DNA from: Kribbella jiaozuonensis
Lineage (GTDB): Bacteria > Actinomycetota > Actinomycetes > Propionibacteriales > Kribbellaceae
Direction: 5' to 3'
Length of the DNA stretch: 64,000 bases
NCBI RefSeq assembly: GCF_005233875.1
Contig: NZ_SZPZ01000001.1
Location: forward strand, 2,170,001-2,234,000
This document shows, one piece after another, positions 27,228 to 35,189 of this stretch. The notes under the pieces were generated by a model. That model was not told the DNA's origin and ran no database searches. It was given only the letters and a program-made list of their open reading frames with translations. The position numbers and the translations under genes are program-made. Every line of letters starts with the position of its first letter. The stretch's first letter is position 1.

Positions 27228-28204
27228 TCGGTCTCACCGGGTCGACCGGGCAGCTCGGTTCCCGGATCGCGGCGCGGTTGGCCGGCGTACCGCTGCGGTT
27301 GATCGTGCGGGATCCGGGGCGGGCTCCTTCGGTGCCCGGTGCGTCGGTGATGCAGGCGGCGTACGGCGAGCATGCGGCGCTGCTGAACGCGCTGGACGGG
27401 GTCGATGTGCTGATGTTGCTCAGCGCAACGGAGTCGGCGGATCGAGTGGCGTTGCACAAGGCAACGGTTGATGCGGCCGTGGCGGCCGGGGTGCAGCGGA
27501 TCGTCTACACGTCGTTCGTCGGGGCGTCGCCCGGGGCGACCTTCACGTTTGCGCGGGACCACTGGCACACCGAGCAACACATCCGGTCGACCGGCGTCGA
27601 CTTCACATTCCTGCGGGACAACCTCTACCTCGACTTCGTCTCCGGCGGCGTGGGGGAGGACGGGGTAATCCGCGGCCCGGCGGGCGATGGCCGCGTCGCA
27701 GCCGTCTCCCGCGACGATGTGGCCGCCGTAGCGGCCACGGTGCTCCTCTCAACCACCCCCGCGCCCCAGACCGCCTCGGCCGCCCCACCCTCGGCCGCCC
27801 CGGCTCCAAGCACCTCGGTTCCGGGCGCACCGGCCCGGCCTGCCTCCGCCCCGATCGCATCGTCGGGGTCGGGCGCTCTCGGGGCGTCGGACGGCCTGCC
27901 TCGGGTCGCCTCCGACCACTCCGGCGCGACTTACGACCTCACCGGGCCTCGCGCGTTCACGCTCGCCGAGGCGGCCGCGGTGCTGACCGACGCGTGGGGA
28001 CGCAAGGTCCGCTACGAGCCGGAGACCCTCGACGAGGCGTACCGCTCCCGCGAGTCCTACGGCGCCCCCGCGTGGGAGGTCGCCGGCTGGGTGACGTCGT
28101 ACGCCGCGATCGCCAGCGGCGAGCTCAGCCAGGTGTCGACCGCCGTACGTGACATCACCGGCGTCGAGCCGACCGGCTTCGAGGAGTATGTCCGCGCTCA
28201 GTGA
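27224..28204 (+). CDS. NmrA-like NAD(P)-binding protein with Ala/Pro-rich insertion
   Basis: 326-aa atypical SDR. The dinucleotide-binding motif is at the very start ([14 protein letters not shown]), followed by [27 protein letters not shown], typical of quinone-reductase-2-like/NmrA proteins. Residues about 178-232 are a low-complexity stretch rich in Ala, Pro and Ser that interrupts the fold between [10 protein letters not shown] and '[18 protein letters not shown]', where relatives have only a few residues. GTG start at 27224 overlaps the aldo/keto reductase stop, so the two are coupled. Confidence 0.88.
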   Translation: MIGLTGSTGQLGSRIAARLAGVPLRLIVRDPGRAPSVPGASVMQAAYGEHAALLNALDGVDVLMLLSATESADRVALHKATVDAAVAAGVQRIVYTSFVGASPGATFTFARDHWHTEQHIRSTGVDFTFLRDNLYLDFVSGGVGEDGVIRGPAGDGRVAAVSRDDVAAVAATVLLSTTPAPQTASAAPPSAAPAPSTSVPGAPARPASAPIASSGSGALGASDGLPRVASDHSGATYDLTGPRAFTLAEAAAVLTDAWGRKVRYEPETLDEAYRSRESYGAPAWEVAGWVTSYAAIASGELSQVSTAVRDITGVEPTGFEEYVRAQ

Positions 28205-28216
28205 GAGACTGGTGCG

Positions 28217-28960
28217 GTGCCGCTCTACCGGGATCAGGCGATCGTGCTGCGCACCCAGAAGCTGGGTGAAGCGGACCGCATCGCCACGCTCCTGACCCGC
28301 GCCAACGGCAAGGTCCGCGCGGTCGCCAAGGGAGTCCGCCGTACGTCGTCCCGCTTCGGCGCGCGCCTCGAACCGTTCAGCCACGTCGACCTGCAACTCG
28401 CGACCGGCCGGACACTCGACGTAGTCACCCAGGCCGAGTCGATCGCGGCGTACGGCGAGGGCATCGTCGGCGACTACGCCCGGTACACCACCGGCACCGT
28501 CCTGCTCGAGACCGCCGACCGCCTCGTCGTCGAGGAGAAGGAACCCGCCACCCAGCAGCACCTCCTGCTGGCCGGCGCCCTCCGCGTCCTCTCCACCGGC
28601 GAACGCGAACCAGGCCTGGTCCTCGACTCCTTCCTCCTCCGCTCCCTGGCGATCTCCGGCTACGCCCCCTCCTTCGACGACTGCGCCCGCTGCGGCGAAC
28701 CAGGCCCCCACCGAGCCTTCAACCCCGCCTCCGGCGGCATGGTCTGCACCACCTGCCGCCCCCCAGCCTCAGCCATGCCCAGCCCCGCCACCGTCGCCCA
28801 CCTAGCCGCCCTCCTCACCGGCGACTGGCCAACCGCCCTAAAAGCCGACCCCAGAACCCGCCGAGAATCCACCGGCCTAATAGCCGCCTTCTTCACCTAC
28901 CACCAAGAAAACCAACTCCGCTCCCTCCCCCACCTGGACCTGACGTCGGGAGCCTCGTGA
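28217..28960 (+). CDS. recO: DNA repair protein RecO
   Basis: 247-aa recombination mediator that helps load RecA with RecR. The N-terminal OB-fold begins LYRDQAIVLRTQKLGEADRI and contains 'AVAKGVRRTSSRFGARLEPF', the RecO signature. The zinc site is formed by CARCG and CTTC (residues ~155-178). GTG start. The last ~90 codons shift to A-ending codons (CTA, CCA, AGA, ATA) unlike the rest of the gene. The usual neighbour uppS is 3.7 kb away, across an apparent insertion. Confidence 0.96.
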   Translation: MPLYRDQAIVLRTQKLGEADRIATLLTRANGKVRAVAKGVRRTSSRFGARLEPFSHVDLQLATGRTLDVVTQAESIAAYGEGIVGDYARYTTGTVLLETADRLVVEEKEPATQQHLLLAGALRVLSTGEREPGLVLDSFLLRSLAISGYAPSFDDCARCGEPGPHRAFNPASGGMVCTTCRPPASAMPSPATVAHLAALLTGDWPTALKADPRTRRESTGLIAAFFTYHQENQLRSLPHLDLTSGAS

Positions 28961-28974
28961 CCCCCAACAGACCA

Positions 28975-29703
28975 TCAGGTCTGCCTACCAGGCCACCCCG
29001 TAGGTCCCGGCCGCGACCACCGCGGCCGCCCCTCCGGCAAACGCGCCGAAGGCAATCCCACTGGCATGCCCTCCCGCCCGGTCGCCCCCGACCGCGCACC
29101 AGCGCTTTCCTGCGACCCCCGATCCCGAGCCACCTCCGTAGGCCCTCGCGACGGCGCCCCAACAACAATCGCCCGCGAGGCCCGCAACGGCTGCTGCCCA
29201 TCCCACGCATGAGCAATAGCCCGCTTAGCATCCAACTCCGCCCGCCGGGCGGCCTCGTTGCCGCGCGCATCCGGTCTCCGGTCCCCGAAGCGGTTGAGGC
29301 CGGGCTGTCTGTCGTTCGGATGGCGACTCAGCCGGGCGCACACATGCGCGTAGACGTTGTTCCGGCCGCGCCGGGGTTTGATCGCGAGCAACTCCCGCCG
29401 CGGCAACTCCCCAGGACCGGCCGGCCCGAGCTCGCGAAACACCAGCCGGTAGTCAGCTTTGCGCCCGGGATCGGAGCGCAGGTACGCCGTCACGCAGTCG
29501 CGGAGATCACCTTTGCCCGCCTCGTACCCGAGCGCATGGTGTCCATCGCTGGTCCCGGCCCGAAGCCTCTCGATCTCTCGCAGGACCTCGCGGTACAGGT
29601 ACCGGTGCGCGCCACCCGACATCTTGGCCTGCTGGCGCAGGGCACGCACGTCCTGATGAAACTTCTCGACTCCAACTACCAGATACCGGGCGTCATCGGT
29701 CAT
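28975..29703 (-). CDS. RelE/ParE-like putative toxin with long C-terminal extension
   Basis: 242 aa. The N-terminal ~130 residues look like a RelE-superfamily fold: helices 'KFHQDVRALRQQ' and 'YREVLREIERLRAG', then GKGDLRDC..., the strand ADYRLVFREL (residues ~83-92) and RRELLAIKPRRGRNNVYAHVCARL (~102-124) with the Arg/Tyr pattern of mRNA-interferase toxins. Residues 130-242 are Arg/Gly/Pro-rich and unrelated to RelE, which is normally ~90-110 aa. ATG 29703 has AGAGGGC upstream and overlaps the antitoxin gene by 11 bases, the usual toxin-antitoxin order. Toxin activity is inferred. Confidence 0.65.
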   Translation of the reverse strand: MTDDARYLVVGVEKFHQDVRALRQQAKMSGGAHRYLYREVLREIERLRAGTSDGHHALGYEAGKGDLRDCVTAYLRSDPGRKADYRLVFRELGPAGPGELPRRELLAIKPRRGRNNVYAHVCARLSRHPNDRQPGLNRFGDRRPDARGNEAARRAELDAKRAIAHAWDGQQPLRASRAIVVGAPSRGPTEVARDRGSQESAGARSGATGREGMPVGLPSARLPEGRPRWSRPGPTGWPGRQT

Positions 29704-30193
29704 CGCCCTCTGCCCTCTCCTCGGCGCGTATCTCGTCGAGAAGCTCACGGGTGAACGGATCGTTGGCAGCCCACTCATCCAGATCCAACGGCTTGCTGTC
29801 CGGCAGCGGTTCGGTCGCATACCTCCGCACCGTCGGGTCGTCCACGACCCCGGCGGGCGGCTGAACGTCCCCCCGCAACTCCCGATACTGCGCCGCCGAC
29901 ATCACCACCGCCTCCGGCTCCCCGTCCTCCCCCCAAACCACAGGCGCCCCCGTCCCCGCCCGCACCCCCTCCATCAACCGAGGCAACTCCCGACCCAACA
30001 CCCCCAGCTCAACCACCTCATCCGGAACCGAGAACTTCCCTTCCCCACCCAGATCCTCAAACTCGTCATACGTCAACATCACAGCCTCAGGCCCCCCATC
30101 CCCAAAACTGAACGCCCAACCCCCACCCCGAAACCGCCCAAGCACCCCCACCAGGTCCACCCGAATCTCATCAACAGAGGCCCAAGTCGTCAT
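29693..30193 (-). CDS. Putative antitoxin with duplicated Phd/YefM-like unit
   Basis: 166 aa, acidic. Two similar units are visible: 'GRFRGGGWAFSFGDGGPEAVML..DEFEDL' (residues ~20-48) and 'EGVRAGTGAPVVWGEDGEPEAVVM..AQYREL' (~75-106). Both resemble the N-terminal half of Phd/YefM antitoxins (a helix, then strands ending EAVhhxxxxY). The C-terminal ~55 residues are acidic and probably disordered before folding on the toxin. ATG 30193 is chosen; a possible -10 TAATAG (30208-30203 on the minus strand) lies only 9 bases upstream, so the mRNA may be leaderless. Confidence 0.65.
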   Translation of the reverse strand: MTTWASVDEIRVDLVGVLGRFRGGGWAFSFGDGGPEAVMLTYDEFEDLGGEGKFSVPDEVVELGVLGRELPRLMEGVRAGTGAPVVWGEDGEPEAVVMSAAQYRELRGDVQPPAGVVDDPTVRRYATEPLPDSKPLDLDEWAANDPFTRELLDEIRAEERAEGDDR

Positions 30194-30232
30194 ACCCAAA
30201 ACCTATTACGTCTCAGCGCACCACCGCGGCAC

Positions 30233-30242
30233 TTATCCACAG
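30233..30242 (+). repeat. TTATCCACAG, left copy (DnaA-box-like)
   Basis: A perfect match to the E. coli-type DnaA box TTATCCACA plus G, in the 65-base gap between the antitoxin start and the end of the second lipoprotein gene. An identical, same-orientation copy lies at 32631-32640. Such an AT-rich 10-mer is rare by chance in this DNA. Confidence 0.6.
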
Positions 30243-30258
30243 CCGGAGAAGCGACTGA

Positions 30259-30975
30259 TCAGCAGGTCTTCGTCGTCTTCTCGTCGACAAGGATCCACAT
30301 CTTGCGTGCTGTCTCAGCGCTCCTCGCATAGACGAGGCGCGATTCGAGACGGTGCCGGTCGCCGTTGTCACTCACGGCCGGGATCGGTTGGCTGTTGGAT
30401 TGATACCGATCGACGACCGCCGAGCTGTCGACGCAGCTCGTGAGCTTGACTTCAGGCTGTGCCACCTCGAGGTTCACGGCACGGACGTCGAGCATCGTGA
30501 TCCGGGCGTCGCCGGTCTGGTACCAACCATTCTCGACCGAGAAGTCGAGCTGTGCTTCGACTTGCCTCAGCCAGGTGCCTCCGTTCCCGGCGCGTGCGAG
30601 CGCGACCCGACTTGCTGTGCGGGGCCGCTTGACCGCGTCACCGACAGCGGCCCGAGCCATCAAATACCGAGCCTTCGCAGCAGCAATGGCCGCCAACTCT
30701 GCCGAACTCCAAGCCGTCGTCGACACAGCTCCAGAAATACGAGTGGCCGACGGCCTGCTCTGGGCAGACGCAGTCGTGGCCTGACCGATGCCGGCCCGGC
30801 CGCGTTCCGAAGAGCCGTGACACGCGGACGTGAAAGCGACGACGCCAACTGTGGCTGCTGCATCGAGAAGCAGTCGGCGCAGCGGGGGATTGGAACCCGT
30901 TGCGATGCCCCGGCGGCGCCACGCCTCAGACCGATGATGCTGTCGCGCTCCGCAGGTTGCACCTCGTGTCAGCAC
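30259..30975 (-). CDS. Putative lipoprotein, paralogue of the 31946-32560 product
   Basis: 238 aa. A hydrophobic segment AAATVGVVAFTSAC ends in a lipobox-like Cys near residue 52, so the mature part is probably lipid-anchored outside the membrane. The mature part matches the sister lipoprotein throughout: 'WSSAELAAIAAAKARYLMARAAVG', 'AGNGGTWLRQVEAQLDFSVENGWYQTGDARI' and 'RLVYARSAETARKMWILVDEK', ending in a terminal Cys. The start GTG 30975 overlaps the upstream stop as GTGCTGA but gives an unusually long n-region; a non-standard internal start cannot be excluded. Function unknown. Base composition is less GC-rich than the surroundings. Confidence 0.65.
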   Translation of the reverse strand: MLTRGATCGARQHHRSEAWRRRGIATGSNPPLRRLLLDAAATVGVVAFTSACHGSSERGRAGIGQATTASAQSRPSATRISGAVSTTAWSSAELAAIAAAKARYLMARAAVGDAVKRPRTASRVALARAGNGGTWLRQVEAQLDFSVENGWYQTGDARITMLDVRAVNLEVAQPEVKLTSCVDSSAVVDRYQSNSQPIPAVSDNGDRHRLESRLVYARSAETARKMWILVDEKTTKTC

Positions 30976-31952
30976 CCAGCCTTGGTGGGCGCAACCGCGT
31001 CGCCACCGTCCGGATCGACCAACACCGGCACAGCTTCACCGATCCGCAACAGCGTAGCGGCTTCTTGGGTGGTGGATATCTCCCCGGTATCACCCAGATT
31101 GCTCTGCCAGGTGATCTCCCATTGCGCGGTAGCCGTCAACGAGTACTTGCAGTTCGGGAGGTGCTTTGAGGTCTTGGCGTATCGGTGGCCACAATCGGGC
31201 GAGTCCTTGATGCCCATGGACTTGTCGTACGGCGTTCCCGCGCCGTCGCAGCGGACCGTGCTGCCGTCGCCCATTGACCAGTTGATCGCCTTGACGTGCG
31301 CCGTCGCCGTGACCGCCAGCCCGGGCACACTTGCACTCCGGACGATCGGGCCCCAGGTGTTCTCGGTCTTCGTGACCCACATCCATACGGGCATGTTTAC
31401 CAAGCCGATTTGATCCGTCGCGGGAGCTGTCTTTATCAGCGGCGAATCGAGATTCATCGCGGCAATCGCTCGGTAGGCCAACGTAACGGGATCGACAACC
31501 ACCGTGTCTGGTTCTCCAGGAAGCCAGACCCACTCGGTTACCAGATGCCTGCCCTCGTCGTAACCCTGCTCGCGAACGCAGGCCCAGAGGCTGCCGTCCG
31601 TATGACCTTCCCAGCGAGGATCGCTGAACGGAGGTTGGGGCGCTTCGCGCCGCATATAGCACTGATGACTGTTGGACCAATTGCCGAGCGAGGACGTACA
31701 AGCTTGAGCCGCACCATGGAACTGGCATGTCGGCTTCTTGATCGACTGCGGATCCTTGCCTTTCTCCTCGGTCTTGTTCTCGCCCGGGAGATGCGCGATG
31801 AGCACCAGCGTGTATTCACCCGAGTCGGGGTCTTGGAACCACTCGTAGCCCGGCGGCGGGGTTGGAAGGGCGCTGGCGGAGCCAACTGTCAGGGAGGCGG
31901 CGACAACCCCTGCCGCCATTGTCAGCAAGACCGATCTGAGGACTCTCAGCAT
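30969..31952 (-). CDS. Secreted Cys-rich protein with PKD-like domain
   Basis: 327 aa. A signal peptide ([21 protein letters not shown]...ASA, residues 1-~29) is followed by a Pro-rich start of the mature chain, a region with several Cys and Trp (CQFHGAAQACTSSLGNW, LWACVREQGYD), and a C-terminal PKD-like unit 'AINWSMGDGSTVRCDGAGTPYD...CGHRYAKTS' that usually supports extracellular interactions. It ends in a terminal Cys like both flanking gene products. Some actinobacterial relatives are labelled ATP/GTP-binding, but no P-loop is visible. The ATG overlaps the upstream lipoprotein stop as ATGCTGA. Confidence 0.7.
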   Translation of the reverse strand: MLRVLRSVLLTMAAGVVAASLTVGSASALPTPPPGYEWFQDPDSGEYTLVLIAHLPGENKTEEKGKDPQSIKKPTCQFHGAAQACTSSLGNWSNSHQCYMRREAPQPPFSDPRWEGHTDGSLWACVREQGYDEGRHLVTEWVWLPGEPDTVVVDPVTLAYRAIAAMNLDSPLIKTAPATDQIGLVNMPVWMWVTKTENTWGPIVRSASVPGLAVTATAHVKAINWSMGDGSTVRCDGAGTPYDKSMGIKDSPDCGHRYAKTSKHLPNCKYSLTATAQWEITWQSNLGDTGEISTTQEAATLLRIGEAVPVLVDPDGGDAVAPTKAGC

Positions 31953-32560
31953 GTGCCGGCCGATTTCTCTTCGATCAAGAACCACATCTTCTTGCCCGCC
32001 GCATTCGCTGCGTAGACCAGTCGTGCGCTGACACCGTGCTTGCCGCCGCCGACTGTGCTCGCGACCGGCACCGGCTTTCCGGTCGATCGGTACCGCATCT
32101 GGACGCCGGTCCCGTCGATGCAGGTCCCAAGGACCACGGTCGGCTGTTCTGCACTGAGATCGACCGACTTCGGCGCGGTCGAGATGATCCTGCTGGTGCC
32201 CGCCTGATAGAGCCCGTTTCGCGTGAAGAAATCGAGGCGCTCGAGAATCGATTGGAGCCACGCACCGCCGTTGCCGGCGGCCTCGAGGACCGGGCTCCGT
32301 ACCCCCTCCGGCTTTTGGAGCGCCTGTCCGGCCGCCGCACGAGCAGTGAGGTATTGAGCCTTGGCGGCGGTGATGGCGGCCAGTTCATCTGCGGACCAGG
32401 TGGGCGTGGACGGTGCGCTCGGAGTGGGGCTGGTGGCCGGCGAAGTGGATGTGGGGGTGGTGTTGGGTCGGCCGGCTTCGGGGGAGCTTTGGCACGCGGT
32501 TAGCGCTGTGAGGGCGCAGAGGGCGGCTGTGGCGGTGGGGAGGGCCGGTCGGCGGGGCAT
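31946..32560 (-). CDS. Putative lipoprotein of unknown family
   Basis: 204 aa. Clear lipoprotein signal: MPRRPALPT, hydrophobic stretch, lipobox LTAC at residues ~19-22. A Thr/Ser/Pro linker (~25-55) is followed by a conserved domain '[27 protein letters not shown]' and '[27 protein letters not shown]', ending '[20 protein letters not shown]' with a terminal Cys that could pair with the Cys of VLGTCIDG. First gene of the three-gene exported-protein operon. The paralogue is two genes downstream. Confidence 0.75.
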   Translation of the reverse strand: MPRRPALPTATAALCALTALTACQSSPEAGRPNTTPTSTSPATSPTPSAPSTPTWSADELAAITAAKAQYLTARAAAGQALQKPEGVRSPVLEAAGNGGAWLQSILERLDFFTRNGLYQAGTSRIISTAPKSVDLSAEQPTVVLGTCIDGTGVQMRYRSTGKPVPVASTVGGGKHGVSARLVYAANAAGKKMWFLIEEKSAGTC

Positions 32561-32630
32561 GGGGTGGGGCTCCGTTCTTGGGTTGCTGGTGGTGTAAGGG
32601 TGGCATACGGAGGGTGTTCGGCGGGGTGGG

Positions 32631-32640
32631 TTATCCACAG
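32631..32640 (+). repeat. TTATCCACAG, right copy (DnaA-box-like)
   Basis: Identical in sequence and orientation to the copy at 30233-30242, in the 129-base divergent gap between the lipoprotein gene and uppS. The two copies bracket the three-gene exported-protein operon almost exactly. They may be DnaA-type sites, a shared regulator site or remnants of an insertion; the sequence does not decide. Confidence 0.6.
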
Positions 32641-32689
32641 GTTGCAGGTTGTTGCAGGGGTGGGTGGGAGGGGGTGGGAGGATGCGGGT

Positions 32690-33532
32690 ATGTCGCCTAT
32701 TGGTCGTCGTCGGGGTCGGGGGATTTTGGGGGGTTCGGGGGAGAAGAAGGTGGTGGTGCCGCCGGAGCCGCACCCGTCCGGGGCTCGGGCGCCGGGGATT
32801 CCCAAGGAGCTGGTGCCGCGGCATGTGGCGATCGTGATGGACGGGAACGGGCGGTGGGCCAAGCAGCGGGGGCTGCCGAGGACCGAGGGGCACAAGGCGG
32901 GGGAGGCCTCGCTGCTCGATGTGATCAAGGGTGGGATCGAGATCGGGGTGAAGTACATCTCGGCGTACGCGTTCTCGACGGAGAACTGGGCGCGGTCGCC
33001 CGAGGAGGTGCGGTTCCTGATGGGGTTCAACCGGGAGGTGATCCATCGGCGCCGGGACGAGCTGGATGCGATGGGGGTCCGGGTGGTGTGGTCCGGGCGG
33101 CGGCCGCGGTTGTGGAAGTCGGTGATCGACGAGCTCGAGTACGCGCAGGAGCGGACCAAGGACAACGACACGATCACCCTGCAGTTCTGCGTGAACTACG
33201 GCGGCCAGGCGGAGATCGCCGACGCGATGAAGTCGATCGCGGCGGAAGTTGCCGCAGGCAAGCTCAAGCCGGACCGGATCACCGAGAAGACGATCGCGCG
33301 GCACCTGTACGCGCCGGACATCCCCGAGGTGGACCTGTTCGTCCGTTCGTCGGGGGAGCAGCGGACGAGCAACTTCCTGGTCTGGCAGCTCGCGTACGCC
33401 GAGATGGTGTTCCTGGACACACTGTGGCCGGACTTCGACCGCCGCGACCTGTGGCGGGCGATCGAGCTCTACGCGCAGCGCGACCGCAGGTACGGCGGCG
33501 CCGTACCGAACGAGGTCACCGCCGAGGGGTGA
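32690..33532 (+). CDS. uppS: Isoprenyl (undecaprenyl-type) diphosphate synthase
   Basis: 280-aa cis-prenyltransferase that makes the long-chain isoprenyl diphosphate carrier for cell-wall synthesis. The signature [13 protein letters not shown] (residues ~45-57) contains the catalytic Asp; '[17 protein letters not shown]' and the C-terminal '[23 protein letters not shown]' match family motifs. A ~35-residue Gly/Arg-rich lead precedes the fold, common in actinobacteria. ATG 32690 follows GGGAGG. Upstream DNA (32360-32700) is very G-rich on this strand. Confidence 0.96.
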   Translation: MSPIGRRRGRGILGGSGEKKVVVPPEPHPSGARAPGIPKELVPRHVAIVMDGNGRWAKQRGLPRTEGHKAGEASLLDVIKGGIEIGVKYISAYAFSTENWARSPEEVRFLMGFNREVIHRRRDELDAMGVRVVWSGRRPRLWKSVIDELEYAQERTKDNDTITLQFCVNYGGQAEIADAMKSIAAEVAAGKLKPDRITEKTIARHLYAPDIPEVDLFVRSSGEQRTSNFLVWQLAYAEMVFLDTLWPDFDRRDLWRAIELYAQRDRRYGGAVPNEVTAEG

Positions 33533-33642
33533 CCCGCAGGCAGGGTGGTCGACCCGGCTGCGTCTAGGCTCGTTGTGCAAGGCATCGATCATGACGAGAG
33601 CGCGGCCCCGACCAGACCGCGCGGCGGACGAAGGACGAACTG

Positions 33643-34551
33643 ATGGCGAACGAGGCGGAATTCGCCCACTACACCGACCAGATCGCGAAGGCGGTCATCG
33701 AGGTGAATGCGACGCTACGGTCGGTGACCTACGATCTCGGCGACGATCAGATCGGCCGGGTGCTGGGCAGCCGCTCGGACGATCTCGCGATGCTGAGACC
33801 GGGTGTCGACGGCCTGGCCGCAGCGGAGCTGACGGTGCAGCGGGCCGAAGGCGCCGCCGTTGCTCCGGCCAAGGGGAACCTGGTCCACACGCTCGCGGCG
33901 TACCAGGGCGACGTCGAGGCGCAGTCAGCCCGCATCGGCGGCGTCCAGCGAACGCTGGGTGAGCAGCGCACCGGCACGAACCCGCAGGACCGCCACTGCC
34001 TGCAGGCCGGCTCGCAGGCGCTGGAGAGCGCGCTGAAGGATCTGGACAGGATCGAGCAGCTGCCCGGTCGGGCGACGGCCGACGTGGCGAAGCTCCGGAC
34101 CGGCGTCGAGTACCTGAAGAACGTCGTCGATGTCGTCGACAGCCGGGTAGATCAGATGACCGCCCAACTGTCGGAGGGCAGGCAGGCGGCGTACAAGTTC
34201 CACACCGCCGCGCCCAGCGAGCTCCAGCCGTCTGCCGATCTCGGCCGGACCATCGGCCGGATGCAGGACTCGATCGCCGACACGCGTGACAACGCGCAAC
34301 GTCTGCACGCGGACCTCGCGAAGAGCAGCGGCGGTTTCCAGTCGGTCGCCGAGTTCGCCGTCGGCGTCGCCAACGGCGCGCATGCCGAGCAGCAGGACGC
34401 AGCCCAGGAAGCCGAACAGCTGGCCGATGCGGTGCGAGCCGGCGTGAACCCGACCGCTCGCGCCGACCAGCACCCCGTCGCGCACCAGCCGGAGTCGGAT
34501 CTCAGCCGCCGGCTCAACGGTCCCGCCCAGGAAGGCGGCCTGAAGCTCTAG
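33643..34551 (+). CDS. Helical protein of unknown function
   Basis: 302 aa with no signal peptide, membrane helix or recognised motif. The sequence is almost entirely amphipathic helix with heptad-like spacing (for example residues ~125-180 'LESALKDLDRIEQLPG...VEYLKNVVDVVDSRVDQMTAQL'), suggesting a coiled-coil bundle. Only two Cys-free halves are interrupted by RHCLQAG near residue 122. ATG 33643 has GAAGGACGAA upstream. It ends four bases into the convergent response-regulator gene. I do not recognise the family. Confidence 0.6.
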   Translation: MANEAEFAHYTDQIAKAVIEVNATLRSVTYDLGDDQIGRVLGSRSDDLAMLRPGVDGLAAAELTVQRAEGAAVAPAKGNLVHTLAAYQGDVEAQSARIGGVQRTLGEQRTGTNPQDRHCLQAGSQALESALKDLDRIEQLPGRATADVAKLRTGVEYLKNVVDVVDSRVDQMTAQLSEGRQAAYKFHTAAPSELQPSADLGRTIGRMQDSIADTRDNAQRLHADLAKSSGGFQSVAEFAVGVANGAHAEQQDAAQEAEQLADAVRAGVNPTARADQHPVAHQPESDLSRRLNGPAQEGGLKL

Positions 34552-35189
34552 CGACCCGGTGACGGCAGCAGGCCGCGCTCGATGGCGACCGTCACGGCGC
34601 GCGTGCGGTCGTCGACGTCCAGCTTGGCAAAGAGCCGCTGCAGATGGGTCTTCACCGTGGCCTCGCCGATGAACAGCTCACGCCCGATCTCCGCGTTGCT
34701 GAGCCCGCGCGCCACCGCGGCCAGCACCTCCAGCTCACGGGGCGACGGCGAAGCCGCGGCAGGTGCAGCCGGCGTACGAAGACGAGACATCAACCGCGCC
34801 GCAACCGGCGGAGCCAACACGGTCTCACCACGAGCAGCCGCGCGGATCCCGTTGAGCAGTTCGGCGTGCGGGGTGTCCTTCAGCAGATACCCGGCCGCGC
34901 CCGCCTCGACCGCGTGCAGGATGTCCGTGTCGGTGTCGTACGTCGTCAACACCAGCACCCGCGTCGACGGGTACCCGGACACGATCGCCCCGGTCGCGGT
35001 CACGCCGTCCATCCGCGGCATCCGCAGATCCATCAGTACGACGTCAGGCCGCGTCGACTCGACCAGCGCCACCGCTTCCGAACCGTCGCCGGCCTCGCCG
35101 ACCACGGAGATGTCCTCGGTCACCGACAACATCCCGGTCAGCCCCGACCGTACGACCGGATGATCGTCGACCACCAGAACCCGAATCAC
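34548..35189 (-). CDS. NarL/LuxR-family response regulator
   Basis: 213 aa. Receiver domain with VVDDHP, phospho-Asp in VVLMDLRMPRMDG and the Lys of LLKDTPHAELL; C-terminal LuxR helix-turn-helix 'LSNAEIGRELFIGEATVKTHLQRLFAKLDVDDRTRA'. GTG 35189 overlaps the kinase stop (GTGA). Last gene of an operon with the kinase and an ABC-2 exporter, so it most likely controls that exporter. Confidence 0.95.
   Translation of the reverse strand: MIRVLVVDDHPVVRSGLTGMLSVTEDISVVGEAGDGSEAVALVESTRPDVVLMDLRMPRMDGVTATGAIVSGYPSTRVLVLTTYDTDTDILHAVEAGAAGYLLKDTPHAELLNGIRAAARGETVLAPPVAARLMSRLRTPAAPAAASPSPRELEVLAAVARGLSNAEIGRELFIGEATVKTHLQRLFAKLDVDDRTRAVTVAIERGLLPSPGR

Noticed and set aside
28985..29206. Gly/Ala-rich frame inside the toxin's 3' part, resembling a membrane segment
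   Set aside because: No ribosome site, begins after an in-frame stop and lies within the toxin frame, which remains open and continuous.
30259..32560. Mobile element carrying the lipoprotein operon
   Set aside because: No transposase, integrase or terminal inverted repeats; only the composition difference and the TTATCCACAG pair support an insertion, so it is reported as a finding and not annotated as an element.
30233..32640. TTATCCACA boxes as a replication origin
   Set aside because: Only two boxes 2.4 kb apart, with no dnaA, dnaN or parAB nearby and no AT-rich unwinding region.
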